NCBI RefSeq assembly: GCF_901709675.1
Contig: NC_051088.1
Span: 19,045,193-19,109,192, forward strand
From: Syngnathus acus
Taxonomy: Eukaryota; Chordata; Actinopteri; Syngnathiformes; Syngnathidae
Direction of reading: 5' to 3'
DNA length: 64,000 nucleotides
The first letter of the stretch is position 1. The number at the start of each line of letters is the position of its first letter. The notes beneath the pieces are model-generated. The model saw nothing but the letters and a program-made list of their open reading frames with translations. It made no database searches and was not told the origin of the DNA. The translations under genes and the position numbers were made by a program. Below, in pieces: positions 1-26,319 of the stretch.

Positions 1-400
1 GCCACAATTTTTTGTATCTGTAATTAATTGAGGCCTATTGTGTGATAGGATTTATGCCAAACAGGCCTAGCCACTTTCGGAGCTTGCCATCTCCGCGTGG
101 CTACGTCACAGAAGGGAGGGAGGCAAGCATTGTAATTGTTTTCTGTCTTATTTTGTTACGTTCTGTTGTCATCTAATATCTGAAAATGCGATAGATTGCC
201 ATCACCAGTCCCTTCAATCTATTCTTTCTCCATCCTTTTAAGGAATGAAGACAAACACAGCAGTGACAGCGTTGACATATTAAACAGACAAGTGGATGTA
301 TTCTAACAAAACAAAAAACATCAGCCACATAGTGGATAGACTTGTTCTACGTTTCTCATGGCTGTAATAATCAAATCATCCAAACATATTTTTTTGACAG
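1..400. other. Intron or upstream sequence of the TRIM-like gene
   Basis: No coding exon is visible here. The stretch ends in a pyrimidine-rich tract and an AG at 399-400 that makes a good splice acceptor for the exon starting at 401, so it is most likely intron. The RING-encoding exon expected for a TRIM gene is not in the window. Confidence 0.5.
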
Positions 401-1627
401 GTTGCTGAAATGTGCCCGAAGCATGATGAGAAGCTGAAACTGTACTGTGTGACCGACGGGCAGCTGATTTGCGTCATATGTCGAGATGGAGAATGGCATA
501 AAGGACACACATTCAAACCCATCGAAGAAGCAGCGGCGTTGCTGAAGAACGACCTGGTGAAGGGATTGGACAGGATTTCTGGACCCATCAAAACTTTGGA
601 GAGCGCGTTCCACACTCGGGAAGAGAAACTAGTTGCAATTAAAACCAGGTCTTGTCAACTGCTGAGCCAAATCAGTGCACAGTTTGAGGAGATGCACCAG
701 TTTTTGAGGAAGAGAGAAAATGAGCTGAGCAAAGAAGTGAAACGACAACAGAACACTGTCGTCAAGGAGCTGAACACTATCAACGCAGCGCTGTACCAGA
801 GTGAAACGTTGCAGGCTAAGGTGGGTTCAGTTCTGGACATTGCCGACCATAGTAAATTTTTAAAGGGCTGGGCCGAAGTTAACGTCATGCTTCAAAATGC
901 ATACCAACTGAGCGCAAAGGATTTCTCTGTGGAGCAAACCTCTCTATCCCTGGGACCTTATGAGAGTCACCTGAAGTTCTTTATTTGGAAAGAGATGCTT
1001 CAAGTGATCAAGCCTCGAGAAGAACAATTCACCCTCAAAGGGGAGGAGTGGGTCCAGTCCAATCTGTCTGTTGACAGACGCAGTCTGCTCCATAGTTCCC
1101 CCATTGAAACTCAATATCCTGTTGTCCCAAAAAGCCACATTCAATATCCAGCTATCCGAAAAGGCATCTTAGGTGATCGTTCTTATAGGGTTACGCGTCA
1201 AAAGACTATTAAACCCGTGGCCAGTTTTGCCTCCACAGTCTTCCCTACTTCTTCGTATCATGGATTTGCCACAAGTGTGAACAAATTCACTTCAGGGCAG
1301 CATTACTGGGAAATAGAGGTTGGCCATACTGGTGAAACTTCCTTTTGGGAAGTGGGGATACAAGATCACTTTATCAAACATCATGGTGGGAGGTTTTCCA
1401 TCAACTGTCCAGAGGGAGTAACTCCACTAACTCTCCAATTCAAACCAAAAAGGATTGGGATCTATCTCGACATCTCATCCCAGAAGCTCTCTTTCTACAA
1501 TGCAGTCAACATGACACGCATTGGCACAGTCAGCACGAAAAAGTCTCAAGCAACCTCAGTGTCAGCAGTCCAGAAAATAAGTTACGACCAACCAAATATC
1601 ATCCCTTTTACTGTGTGCTGGTATTGA
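401..1627 (+). CDS. TRIM-family protein (B-box, coiled coil, PRY-SPRY), 3' exon
   Basis: The reading frame is open from the acceptor at 400 to a TGA at 1625-1627 (about 408 residues). It begins with a B-box 2 zinc-binding module: CPKH, then YC, then CVIC, then H-x2-H. Next is a charged coiled coil of roughly 100 residues, then a PRY-SPRY domain with the family motifs SGQHYWEIEVG and RIGIYLD. Many fish TRIMs (TRIM35-like, NF7-like) have this architecture and act as E3 ubiquitin ligases, often in innate immunity, but that needs a RING, which would be in an upstream exon outside the window. The first ATG (410) is probably internal, because the B-box frame is already open at the splice acceptor. 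The last 35 or so residues are rich in Ser, Thr and Lys and fit SPRY poorly. B-box to SPRY lies in one exon, so a partly retroposed copy cannot be excluded. The exact TRIM subfamily is not determined. Confidence 0.75.
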   Translation, partial: VAEMCPKHDEKLKLYCVTDGQLICVICRDGEWHKGHTFKPIEEAAALLKNDLVKGLDRISGPIKTLESAFHTREEKLVAIKTRSCQLLSQISAQFEEMHQFLRKRENELSKEVKRQQNTVVKELNTINAALYQSETLQAKVGSVLDIADHSKFLKGWAEVNVMLQNAYQLSAKDFSVEQTSLSLGPYESHLKFFIWKEMLQVIKPREEQFTLKGEEWVQSNLSVDRRSLLHSSPIETQYPVVPKSHIQYPAIRKGILGDRSYRVTRQKTIKPVASFASTVFPTSSYHGFATSVNKFTSGQHYWEIEVGHTGETSFWEVGIQDHFIKHHGGRFSINCPEGVTPLTLQFKPKRIGIYLDISSQKLSFYNAVNMTRIGTVSTKKSQATSVSAVQKISYDQPNIIPFTVCWY

Positions 1628-1831
1628 AGCATGCCTGGGTAAAAACAACACCAGGAAACAGAAGAATTAGAAAGGTATTCTGGCTGTTACAAGACAGGTG
1701 CTCATACCTACCTGCACGATGTAATGTTATGATCTCATGTTTTGGACAGGTGTGGTGCTGCTGGCTGCCCTGGCCATGTGTGTGTTTGATATGTTGCTCA
1801 CTCAATTTACTTAACTGATTGATTACTTTAA

Positions 1832-1923
1832 AATTACTTCACTGGTTCTTCTATATCAAACAATTTGCTTTAGGTTCATTTACCTGACATGTTTCGGCGG
1901 GTTCTTCCGCCTTCATCAGAGTC
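1832..1923 (+). repeat. Left arm of a 92-bp perfect inverted repeat
   Basis: Reading its reverse complement gives the right arm (1934-2025) base for base. The two arms are separated by the 10-bp loop at 1924-1933. A transcript of either strand would fold into a long perfect hairpin. Perfect identity implies recent formation or ongoing arm-to-arm gene conversion. Confidence 0.9.
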
Positions 1924-1929
1924 TGATGA

Positions 1930-1980
1930 GTTTGACTCTGATGAAGGCGGAAGAACCCGCCGAAACATGTCAGGTAAATG
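1930..1980 (+). other. Hammerhead-ribozyme-like motif (mirrored on the minus strand at 1877-1927)
   Basis: The order of elements is CTGATGA (1938-1944), stem II GGCGG/CCGCC (1946-1950 with 1957-1961), GAAA (1962-1965), a two-base-pair stem III (AC with GT), then C1971 as the expected cleavage nucleotide. Bases 1972-1979 pair imperfectly with 1930-1937 as stem I, with wobbles and one mismatch. One extra A (1945) lies between CTGATGA and stem II, a departure from the textbook core. Because the motif lies in a palindrome, the opposite strand has the same core. Self-cleavage is not shown by sequence alone. Confidence 0.45.
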
Positions 1981-2025
1981 AACCTAAAGCAAATTGTTTG
2001 ATATAGAAGAACCAGTGAAGTAATT
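1934..2025 (-). repeat. Right arm of the 92-bp perfect inverted repeat
   Basis: This arm is the exact reverse complement of 1832-1923. It includes the CTGATGA, GC-rich stem and GAAAC sequence described under the hammerhead-like motif. Confidence 0.9.
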
Positions 2026-2165
2026 GAAAAAGAAAAACAAGATGAACCTAGTACAACGATTACTTTAAAAGTAATTTGGATGAAGTTAAAGTTGGATTAC
2101 ATGGTAATGCAACTCAATTTACTTCACTGATTGATTACTTAACTTTAAAAGTTGGATTACATGTT

Positions 2166-2919
2166 AATTTAATTTTTAAAAAAAGTTGATCGCTTTTGGT
2201 AAACAAATATTTGGTTTCGTTTTTTTTAAGCCAGTCTGTTTTGGCTTTATATTTTTTTAATATATTTTTAAGGTTTATAATGTATGTTGCTTATAATTAT
2301 TAATTTGGGGACCTCATACACAGCCTGTTTTTTTCTTTAAGCTTGAATGTGCATCAATCCATGGTTTTTATTTTAATTCGACAAATTTGTAGCTAGATAA
2401 CATGTTATCAACCGCAAAGTACCTTTAATAATTTTAGTGAACAGTGATTGTATTTCCGGCTTGAAAACAATCTCTAATTCCACCATTATAAATCATGCGG
2501 TCGAGACATGACACGGCGTATATGTGAGGTCACTCACACAGATAAGAACTTCAATTGTAAAGTTTGTATTTTTTCATCAGGTTTTCCTCATTTTCTTTTC
2601 TATCCATTGATTTGTTAATAAATGTTAATAAAATATGAACTATTCTTGTTTTACCCTCCCTTTAAGTGCTCCAAACCAATTGTGACTTGTTAAAATAACT
2701 GTAACCTCAATTGACTGTAATTACTATACAAATCGAGGGGTAATAGATTAAATACTTTTTTCCCAGATCATAGTTCACAATCAAATGAAAACATAACACA
2801 TTTAAATCAGTATAATTGACTTGTGTTCTTTTAATTTCTCAACAAAAACCCTGAACGTCCTGCTATGATGATCCCGCAACTTGGATCTACCACAAACATG
2901 TTGCCAGATTGATAGTTTT
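2166..2919. other. AT-rich intergenic sequence, no feature seen
   Basis: Low-complexity AT-rich DNA between the convergent TRIM-like gene and abcc4. No splice-bounded coding segment or RNA gene could be supported. Confidence 0.5.
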
Positions 2920-3185
2920 AGTCTGTGGCAGGCTTAAAATGCCAATAAAACAAGTAAAAATCACTTTCAAAAACTTGAAACACTCTCACCTTGCTCACAA
3001 GAAGACACTTGGCACTTGTTTGGTTCAAAGTGTTTCCTTGGCTTGCTCAGTCTGTGGCAGGCTCACAATAACAGTAAAACAAGTAAACATCGCTTTCAGT
3101 TGTTTTTCAAAAATTTGAAACACTCTCACCTTGCTCACAAGAAGACACTTGGCACTTGTTTGGTTCAAAGTGTTTTCCTTGGCTT
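2920..3185 (+). repeat. Two-copy tandem duplication (about 125-137 bp units)
   Basis: Copy 1 spans about 2920-3044 and copy 2 about 3049-3185. Both start near AGTCTGTGGCAGG and share a closely matching second half that includes CTTGCTCACAAGAAGACAC, then end in CCTTGGCTT. The first halves differ by small indels, so the duplication is fairly recent but not brand new. Confidence 0.85.
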
Positions 3186-3429
3186 ATAAGAGCAAACGTT
3201 AAAATAAAGTGACTGCTGCAGATTGAAAACAAGGCAGCGATTTTATGTGTGAAAAAACCAACAAGTATGCAAAATAAATACATTAATGTCTACAGTTTGT
3301 ACAGCAGTGGTTCGCATCATGTGCGTACATTTGGCATTCGTCCTGGACACTCTCCAATGTTGTAGGGTTGCGGCTCACAGAGCTGTCTCAAAGATGACCA
3401 AACTCTTAACTGCTATGTACACCTCCCCG

Positions 3430-19086
<15,657 letters not shown>

Positions 19087-19284
19087 CGTACTGGGACCCA
19101 AAACAGTTGACAAGACTACTTCCTCGCCCTTAGAAATACAGCAAAAGGCGACGTCGACGCATATTACGCTAGGTTAACGGGTCGCAACGTGTGTTACGTA
19201 TAGAACACAGCTGCAGGGCACTTTCCCGCATCATTACGGTAAAGAAAAAAATGATTCGCCTTGGCTCCTCCCACACGCCACCTG

Positions 19285-19345
19285 ATTGGTGGAAAGTGAC
19301 GGCCAACTATTGGCCCAGTCTGAACCTCTTCTTCCCTACCATTGG
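19285..19345 (-). promoter_or_regulatory. Three CCAAT boxes in the likely abcc4 promoter
   Basis: CCAAT on the minus strand occurs at 19289-19285, 19313-19309 and 19345-19341, spaced 24 and 32 bp apart and about 200-260 bp upstream of the abcc4 ATG. Arrays like this are typical NF-Y-bound, TATA-less promoters. No TATA box is evident. Confidence 0.5.
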
Positions 19346-19515
19346 CCAAAAGCTCGCTTTTAGAACGTTATGTGTCGTTTTGCAGTGTTTCATAATTTGA
19401 CAGCTTTTTCATCAGATCAGAGTGGAATACATTTTACAAAAGAGACGTGAGAACATGAACATTACTTTAAAGATCTGTTATGTTTTGTTTTATTTTGTTT
19501 TGTATGTACAGGTGG

Positions 19516-19881
19516 GGCGGCTCGGCGGCGCACTGGGTAGCACGTCCGCCTCACAGTTAGGAGGGTGCGGGTTCGATTCCACCTCCGGCCCTCCCTGTGT
19601 GGAGTTTGCATGTTCTCCCCGGGCCCGCGTGGGTTTTCTCCGGGCACTCCGGTTTCCTCCCACATCCCAAAGACATGCTTGGTAGGCCGATTGAAGATTC
19701 CAAATTGTCCCTAGGTGTGTGTGCGAGTGCAGATGGTTGTTTGTCTCTGTGTGCCCTGCGATTGGCTGGCAACCGGTTCAGGGTGTCCCCCGCCTACTGC
19801 CCGATGACGGCTGGGATAGGCTCCGGCGCACCCGCGACCCCCGTGGGGACTAAGCGGTTCAGAAAATGGATGGATGGATGG
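19516..19881 (+). mobile_element. tRNA-derived SINE, complete, with 12-bp target duplication
   Basis: The 12-mer atgtacaggtgg flanks the element at 19504-19515 and 19882-19893. The head has box-A-like GCGCACTGGGTAGC and box-B GGTTCGATTCC, the body carries the widely repeated GTTTTCTCCGGGCACTCCGG segment, and the 3' end is an ATGG repeat. Chance open frames across it are not genes. Confidence 0.9.
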
Positions 19882-19893
19882 ATGTACAGGTGG

Positions 19894-20023
19894 TCTACTG
19901 GAACCTGCAATAATTTTCTGGTTTGGCTTTATGGTCGCTTATGTGTCCATAACAACAGAGACCATTTTCATCTTAATCTTTTTCTTTATATTCAGAGAAG
20001 GTTATGCTTTATAAATATATTTA

Positions 20024-20055
<32 letters not shown>

Positions 20056-21521
20056 GTAGTAGTAGTTCTACTACTAGTGCACACACTATTTTTTTCAGAA
20101 TACATTTGTGAAACTATTAAATTCAAATTAGAAATCAACTGATGAGCTACAAGTTGCATTGGCAAAGAACTGTGAGTTAGCTACAAAATTCCTTCGATGA
20201 ATACATGTTCTGCAAACTCATTTGGGTGTGTACCTTTGTAGCTTAAGTTGTTTGTTGTTGATAACAGAAATGTAAATGTTATCTCACGAACAAGGTCATG
20301 TCTTTCATTTTTACATGAAGAATTCACTCAATCTGAAACACAGACAGACACATTCAAATTCCCGTCACGACACAACAGGTTTCATTTTCCTATGGAGAGA
20401 CCCAAAAAGATTGTAACGCTAGTGATATGTGCAAAACTGTCAATAAGATGAACACACTTTTGGAACAGCCCTCAATCCTGGCTGTAATTTCTGCCATCAA
20501 GTCTTTGACCTCAAAGTGAAACAAAGCAGCTTAATTCCACCGGTCTGAACTTTAGACTTGCTAATCTGCATTTAAAACACACATTAAAAAATGCAAACCT
20601 ATTCTTTTTTTATTCCATCTTATTTATTCTAATTTGTATCTTATACAATAATTGATGTTGTGTGGTATATTGTAGGATCGATAGTCTGGCAGCCTAAATA
20701 GGCGGGACTGGCGAAATAAGTCCAGGAACTTTCACAACTACTCCCACAGACTTTACAGCATGCGTGTCAGAATTACTCAGCAAAAAATGTGTCTGAGTCA
20801 GAAGGAGAAATCATAGCAGCATCTAAAAGCTTTTTTCCGTTATTATTTTTGACAAAGAGTAAAATGTCTAAAACCAATTCTCTGTATATTCTAATACACT
20901 CTGTGAGTTTACTGACAGTTAGACATATCCCCATCCTTATGTCGTTGACTTTCACTTCCTGTCATGTCACGTGCAGCCGTGGTAAACCATTATCCCAACA
21001 GTGTCAAATCTCATAATAAAAAACTCACGTCAACCTTGAGCCAAGTTACTCTGAGAAAAGCACCGGGGAGGAAAAGTCAGGTGGGGATTATTCAAACTTG
21101 TTTCACACAAAAAGGTCAAAATCATCACTCCACAACCCTGTAGGGTCGGTTCTCTTTTCGTTCCTTGTTATGATCACAATCCTGTTTTTATTTAACAAAG
21201 GACACAGCATAAGTAGTTCGTTACATTCTTTCCAAACATGGTTAAATCGCACAGTACAAAAGGATACAGATGATGATAAGATATGACGTGCAGAAGGAGG
21301 AAGAAAAAGTCCAGTAATCCTTTTCTGTTTTGCTCGAAGATTACAAAACACGTGAGAGACTTCAAGGGGAGGTGTATCTTTGATTGCAATGCCAACAATG
21401 CTCACATGCTCTGTGTAATAAACGTCTTGGGGAGCCTTGCTTGTGCTGGATTACATTTCAGTGCTCAGCATGAATGAGTGCTGAGCAGAAAGTCAATCCA
21501 CCAGACGTGTATTGTGCCCCT
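19894..21521. other. Intergenic sequence between abcc4 and the claudin cluster
   Basis: No coding exon is supported. It contains an (ACT)n run followed by (AGT)n at 20024-20071, which could form a small hairpin. Confidence 0.5.
20024..20071. repeat. ACT microsatellite with inverted AGT continuation
   Basis: About ten ACT triplets are followed by AGT triplets and then a short CTACTACT return, a self-complementary simple repeat. Confidence 0.85.
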
Positions 21522-21534
21522 TAGTAAAATCTAT

Positions 21535-21901
21535 CCATCCATCCATCCATCCATTTTCTGAACCGCTTAGTCCCCACGGGGGTCGCGGGCGTGCTGGAGC
21601 CTATCCCAGCCGTCATCGGGCAGTTGGCGGGCGACACCCTGAACCGGTTGCCAGCCAATCGCAGGGCACACAGAGACAAACAACCATTTGCACTCGCACT
21701 CACACCTAGGGACAATTTGGAGTCTGCAATCGGCCTACCAAGCATGTTTTTGGGATGTGGGAAACCGGAGTGCCCGGAGAAAACCCACGCGGGCCCGGGG
21801 AGAACATGCAAACTCCGCACAGGGAGGGCCGGAGGTGGAATTTAACCCGCACCCTCCTAACTGTGAGGCGGACGTGCTACCCAGCGCGCCACCGAGCCGC
21901 C
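21535..21901 (-). mobile_element. tRNA-derived SINE, complete, with 13-bp target duplication
   Basis: Flanks are tagtaaaatctat (21522-21534) and tagcaaaatctat (21902-21914), one mismatch. It is very similar to the copy at 19516-19881 but in the opposite orientation. Confidence 0.85.
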
Positions 21902-22504
21902 TAGCAAAATCTATGTGTGGATAAAATACAATGGACAAAGATAATCAACATCGAGGATCTATCAATAAATAATTGTCACATTTTTTTGCACTTTTAGTTC
22001 AGTTGCCTAATTGCAGTGTGAATGTCACGGTCTATGTGTGCCTCGTGGTTGGCAGACATCCAGTCTCAAGTGTAGTCTGCCTTTCAACAAAAAGTCACCT
22101 GCCGCACTCTCACGACCTTGAACAGGATAAATGATGTAGAAAATAAAAAGTATAAGTTTGGACTGGGACTTTCATCTTGCTTTATTTTTGGCACCACGGC
22201 TTCACCAAATGAGCCAACCTTTCTGCAGAAGATTCCTTCGGCAACCCACTTGGAATTTCCTTTCCTGGAATGCTGATTAGAAAAGTTTTATGGCCTCGTT
22301 AAATAAGGTCAGAGTGGCTCAGCAACAGGTTTAGAAATTGAAACAAAACACAGCACACAATTTCCAGACAACAGATGCCAAGGGCATCTCACGTCATGAA
22401 ACTTCATGAGATAGCTCAATATTTAAGTGACTGATGAACTTTTGGGGTTTAAAAATGCATTCATGCTTTTATTTAAAGCAGATTTGATCATAGTATTTTT
22501 AATA

Positions 22505-22700
22505 CTATGTACAAATCCCAAACATTGTGTAAATAAATAAAAACAGAATACAATGATTTGCACATCTTTTTCAACCCATATTCAATTGGATACACTCCAA
22601 AGACAAACCAATCTTCATACACTGTTTTTTTTTTCTTATCTCATTTTGAATTTGGTGCACAATGTACAATGTTTATCAGTTTGAACTTTAAGAGGAGAGT
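22505..22700. repeat. Decayed DNA-transposon-like repeat
   Basis: Contains CAATGATTTGCACATCTTTT, CATATTCAATTGGATACAC and a later TTTATCAGTTTGAAC, words familiar from a dispersed teleost element. Ends and target duplications could not be fixed. Confidence 0.35.
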
Positions 22701-22837
22701 TGGCAGTCTTGAAGCTTGAGAGCCTCTCTTCACTACTTCTTCCTGTCTTCCTACATGAATCCGAAATTACAAAAATGACAAAAATTCCCACTAGCATATA
22801 TTTACAACTGAAATTTAGCGTTTTGGATTAAAGGTGG

Positions 22838-23145
22838 GCCCTGTGATTGACTGGTTAGCACGTCCGTCTAACAGAGGTCCCTGGTTGGATTCCATGCCTT
22901 GGGCCTTCCTGTGTGAAATTTGCAAATTCTCCCTGCGCCTTTTCTTCCATATTCTAGAAACATACATGATAGGTTAACTGTCTCTAAATTGTCCTGTAGT
23001 ATAATTATGAGTCTGGATGATTGTTTGTCGACTGCGATTGGCTTACAACCATTTTAGGGTGTACTCTGCCTGCTGCACAAAGTCAACTGAGATAGACACC
23101 AGCACACCTGCGTGAGAATAAAGTTGTTTGGATAACGGATGGATG
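22838..23145 (+). repeat. Old, diverged SINE copy
   Basis: Head (GATTGACTGGTTAGCACGTCC), box-B remnant (GGTTGGATTCC) and an ATGGATGG tail are recognisable, but with many substitutions. It lies about 450 bp upstream of the first claudin gene. Confidence 0.75.
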
Positions 23146-23197
23146 GCTCAATGGTAAAGTCACAGTCTAGTAGCCTCCATTAAATGTCTGCGGATTA

Positions 23198-23211
23198 CCA
23201 CTTGATGGCGC
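23198..23211 (+). promoter_or_regulatory. Possible CTCF site
   Basis: CCACTTGATGGCGC matches the CTCF core with one mismatch, 400 bp upstream of the first claudin ATG. Confidence 0.25.
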
Positions 23212-23596
23212 TCTAGTGTTGTAAACTGAGTGCAGCGAGTCTGCCATTATGATAACAGGCTATCTGTTTTCCCCATCATGTGTTTCTTCTCTGTCAGGGA
23301 CCGCCTCACATCCTGTCAATTAATGACTTCCTTCGACCCGGCTGTAGACCCCATGAACACCGTGTGGAGTGATGAGCTCTATGCGTGCCTGAAGTCCAAT
23401 GACATAAAAATACTTATTGAATATCAGCCACCCACAAGAGAACCTCAAGTAATCAAGTATCTGCCTTGATGCACAGGTAGTGGACCTACCCGCCCAGAAA
23501 TGCTCAGTCAATGATGGGCGGAGGGCGTCTCACCAGCAGGAGCCTTAAAAAAGTTCAGAGCCTGATTTGATCCGTGGATCTAAAGGCCAAGGAACA

Positions 23597-24836
23597 ATGA
23601 GCACCATGGCAACAGAGATTGTTGCATTTCTCCTGAGTGTCTCCGGATGGATTCTGGTGTCATCCACACTTCCTACGGACTACTGGAAGGTCTCCTCGGT
23701 GGACGGGACGGTCATTACTACGGCGACCTTCTGGTCCAACCTGTGGAAAACATGTGTGACCGACTCTACAGGTGTGTCCAACTGCAAGGACTTTCCCTCC
23801 ATGCTGGCTCTGGATGGTGAGTTGAGTTCATATTCTGGTCCTGACTTGTGATGGATGTCATACCTCTTCCTGCTCCTCTGTCCTTGTTTTCAAGTTTACA
23901 TCCAAGTATGCCGGGGCCTGATGATTGCAGCGGTGTGTCTGGGTTTCTTTGGTGCCGTACTTGCCCTGCTTGGAATGAAGTGCACAAAAGTAGGAGGCTC
24001 CGAGAATATCAAAACTCGCCTGGCAGTCTTTGCAGGTTTCCAGTACATCCTCAGCGGTAAAACTTACTTCCCCAAAAAATTACTCTTTACCTCTAATCCT
24101 AATTTGAAGTCACAGAATTACAATTTTATTTGCCTCCACAGGCTTGTGCTGCATGACCGCCTGCTCCATATATGCTCACAGGATCACGACCGACTTTTTC
24201 GACCCCCTCTTTGTTGCCCAGAAGTAGGTAAATACAAGAACCGGGATGACTTGGATTACAGTCCTGTTCTAAATATCTAATTGATGTCATTGGCAGATTT
24301 GAACTGGGAGCGGCGCTCTTCATCGGCTGGGCGGGATCTGTGTTATGCATCTTGGGAGGTTTGATTTTCTGTCTCTCCCTGTCAGCAGGCTCGAGCGTCA
24401 GGCAAGTTGACTGGTAACAATGGGCCTCATTCAGCAACAGTTCTCAGGAACACATTAACCACATTAACCTGATTAGTGGCCAATGTTTTGTTTTGGTTGA
24501 AATCCGACGGACATACTTAGACTTTTGGAGGTTGAGCAGGACGTTAGGTAATTATTGGAATTACAGTTAACCCTGAATGGAGCCAAAAGAGCATCAAAGA
24601 TGTGAATGAGGGATTAATTAGCGAGCTTTAGTTAGTGTTCAAAACATCTCGGTGTTTGTTGTCTCTATCGCAATTCATGTCACTTCATTTCTTCGGGTGT
24701 TTGCAGACTTCATCACTCCTCAAGGGGTGCTGCTGTGTTTTCACACACACACGGCGAGCGCGGCAAGGCCACTAGCAGCCTGCAAAGAGAGTTTTTGAAG
24801 CCCTCCAGGAAATTTGGAAGAAACGCCTATGTGTGA
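23597..24836 (+). CDS. cldn10: Claudin-10-type tight-junction protein, first of three tandem copies
   Basis: Claudin-10 forms paracellular pores at tight junctions. Five exons (23597-23816, 23895-24056, 24142-24223, 24297-24401, 24707-24836) join in frame to 232 residues (human isoform b 228). The N terminus closely resembles human CLDN10b: SGWILVSSTLPTDYWKVS, then NLWKTC and SNC of the first extracellular loop, then four hydrophobic helices. Exon 4 ends in a GC donor (AG, then GCAAGT). Reading through instead would stop at TAA 24415-24417 and lose the tail. With the GC-AG intron, exon 5 ends FGRNAYV, matching the conserved C-terminal PDZ-binding motif of claudin-10, which is strong support for the splice. 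The start ATG at 23597 fits the family N terminus. The exon 1-2 junction gives a V where mammals have G. Confidence 0.92.
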
Positions 24837-25019
24837 AATGCTGGTCAAATTTCATTTGGTACGAATCAGCATTCAAACTCCAACTCTCATCTGACCTTTA
24901 CTACCTGCCTCACTTATTCTTCCTTATTATTCCTCATTCATCTGCACTATCACAACGACAGCAGCTTCAAATACAAAAGACTTCATTTTGATAGGTGAGC
25001 TTCTAATAATATTATCAAA

Positions 25020-25432
25020 GGCCTCTCATGGTCTCCATCTTCACCTCTACGGACCACCGGGTCATATCTGAAGCCGCAGACAATCTGCACTTGACAGGAG
25101 GTTTCCCCACCAATCAACCATCAATCTACACTTCTGAATAATCATCAAGACGAAGCTTAGCCAGTGCCCGACACGTTCCACTGAATTCATAAACAAGTAT
25201 CGGGTGTCCATGGAATTGCAGAATGGTGACATTGTGTTTTTAAATACCACCGTGCATTTTACAAAAGAAAACATGATTTTAGGGGAAAATTGTGGTGATT
25301 TCTACACTTTGGACTTCTTACTTTCAAGTGTTTCATATTTTGTCTGTAATCTTTCTTTGATTTGAACTTGTAAAGGACTTTGAGCTGTAAAAGTGCCCTA
25401 TGAATAAAGTTTAATTGATTGATTGATATTCT
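25020..25432 (+). repeat. LINE/SINE 3' end with ATTG tail
   Basis: The end (GGACTTTGAGCTGTAAAAGTG, then TATGAATAAAGT and GATTGATTGA) matches the usual 3' tails of fish L2-type elements. The left limit is uncertain. Its AATAAA (25403-25408) could serve as the polyadenylation signal of the first claudin gene, about 570 bp after the stop. Confidence 0.5.
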
Positions 25433-26319
25433 TTTAAAGTACCTAAATGTACAAAGTGCACCAATTTTAACGCAACTGTTCTTCCTGTGCTTTTACGTGG
25501 GCTCATGCTTGGTACAGTACTTCACTTTCTTCCCCCCAAAAAGTAGAAACATTTATGTATTTGTATTTCTTTCATATTATTGAAATTAGCAGCGGGTTTT
25601 AAAAATATTTAAACACTAAAAAAATCAAAACATTTTATACACACTTCCTTTATCATTGACTTTAATGAAGCCAAAATTTGGAATAAAATTCCTGACAGTC
25701 ATTTCAGCTCAAGTAAGCTTCACTTTGTTATTCTAAAGCCCATTATAGTCACTCTGGCCAATTCATTGTTGATGACAGAGTATGAATTACTGCCCACATC
25801 ACCTCGGCATTAAGCCGTTATGGGAATGTGTTTTAATTATGGAAGCGGAGGCACGGTGAGGTTGCAGTGACTGATGCCATAAGCAGCCTCGGCTGGAACA
25901 CGGTAAGGTCATTGTGGCAGACATTTGCACAGTTGTTGGTAAAACTAGACCGAATATGGATAATCAACCTGAAGCAATAAGAAAAAAGGTATCTACAATC
26001 TACCAAATCTGCTGACTTGGCTCTTCAGTTTTTGGTAATTAGAGATGTATGCTTAGACTAGCACCCAGAGCCCAGGTACTAATCTGGCAAGTGTCATTCG
26101 TACCAATGGGAACTCGAGGTACCCTTATCTCCCACCCGCATGTTAAAACTTGCAGAACAACAACAACATAGCCCTGCCTTGTATTTGCAAGCCACTCAAG
26201 TGATCCCATTTCCTAAAATGAGCAGTTGTTGGTATTTGGATGTAAGCTCAACATTCATCATCTGCAGTAGGAAATAAACGCTTACCAAAAAGGTGAGTGC
26301 GAAAAGGAAATAACCAGGG
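25433..26319. other. Spacer between the first and second claudin genes
   Basis: AT-rich intergenic DNA. No exon, RNA gene or clear promoter motif is supported. Confidence 0.5.

Larger units (their letters stand above)
1834..2057. mobile_element. Inserted palindromic element with 13-bp target duplication (Penelope-like remnant suspected)
   Basis: The identical 13-mer gattactttaaaa flanks the segment at 1821-1833 and 2058-2070. The insert is nearly all palindrome, with 92-bp arms and a 10-bp loop, followed by an unpaired A-rich 32-bp extension at 2026-2057. Each arm carries a hammerhead-like core. Penelope-like retroelements are known to carry minimal type I hammerheads and often leave inverted copies, so a Penelope-like origin is inferred; no reverse transcriptase is present. 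Confidence 0.6.
1801..2165 (+). repeat. AT-rich local direct repeats around the palindrome
   Basis: A block like CTCAATTTACTTNACTGATT occurs at 1801-1830 and again at 2113-2140. A block ending GTTGGATTACATG occurs at about 2085-2103 and 2145-2163. The palindromic insertion appears to have landed in this locally repeated sequence. Confidence 0.55.

Noticed and set aside
20024-20071. ACT/AGT hairpin as a small RNA gene
   Set aside because: Simple repeat folding back on itself; no mature-RNA-like arm or conservation can be argued.
19422-21938. Several plus and minus open frames of 60-180 residues with FSGHSGFLPHP words
   Set aside because: These are translations of SINE copies; the same peptide recurs at every copy and has no homology to a protein family.
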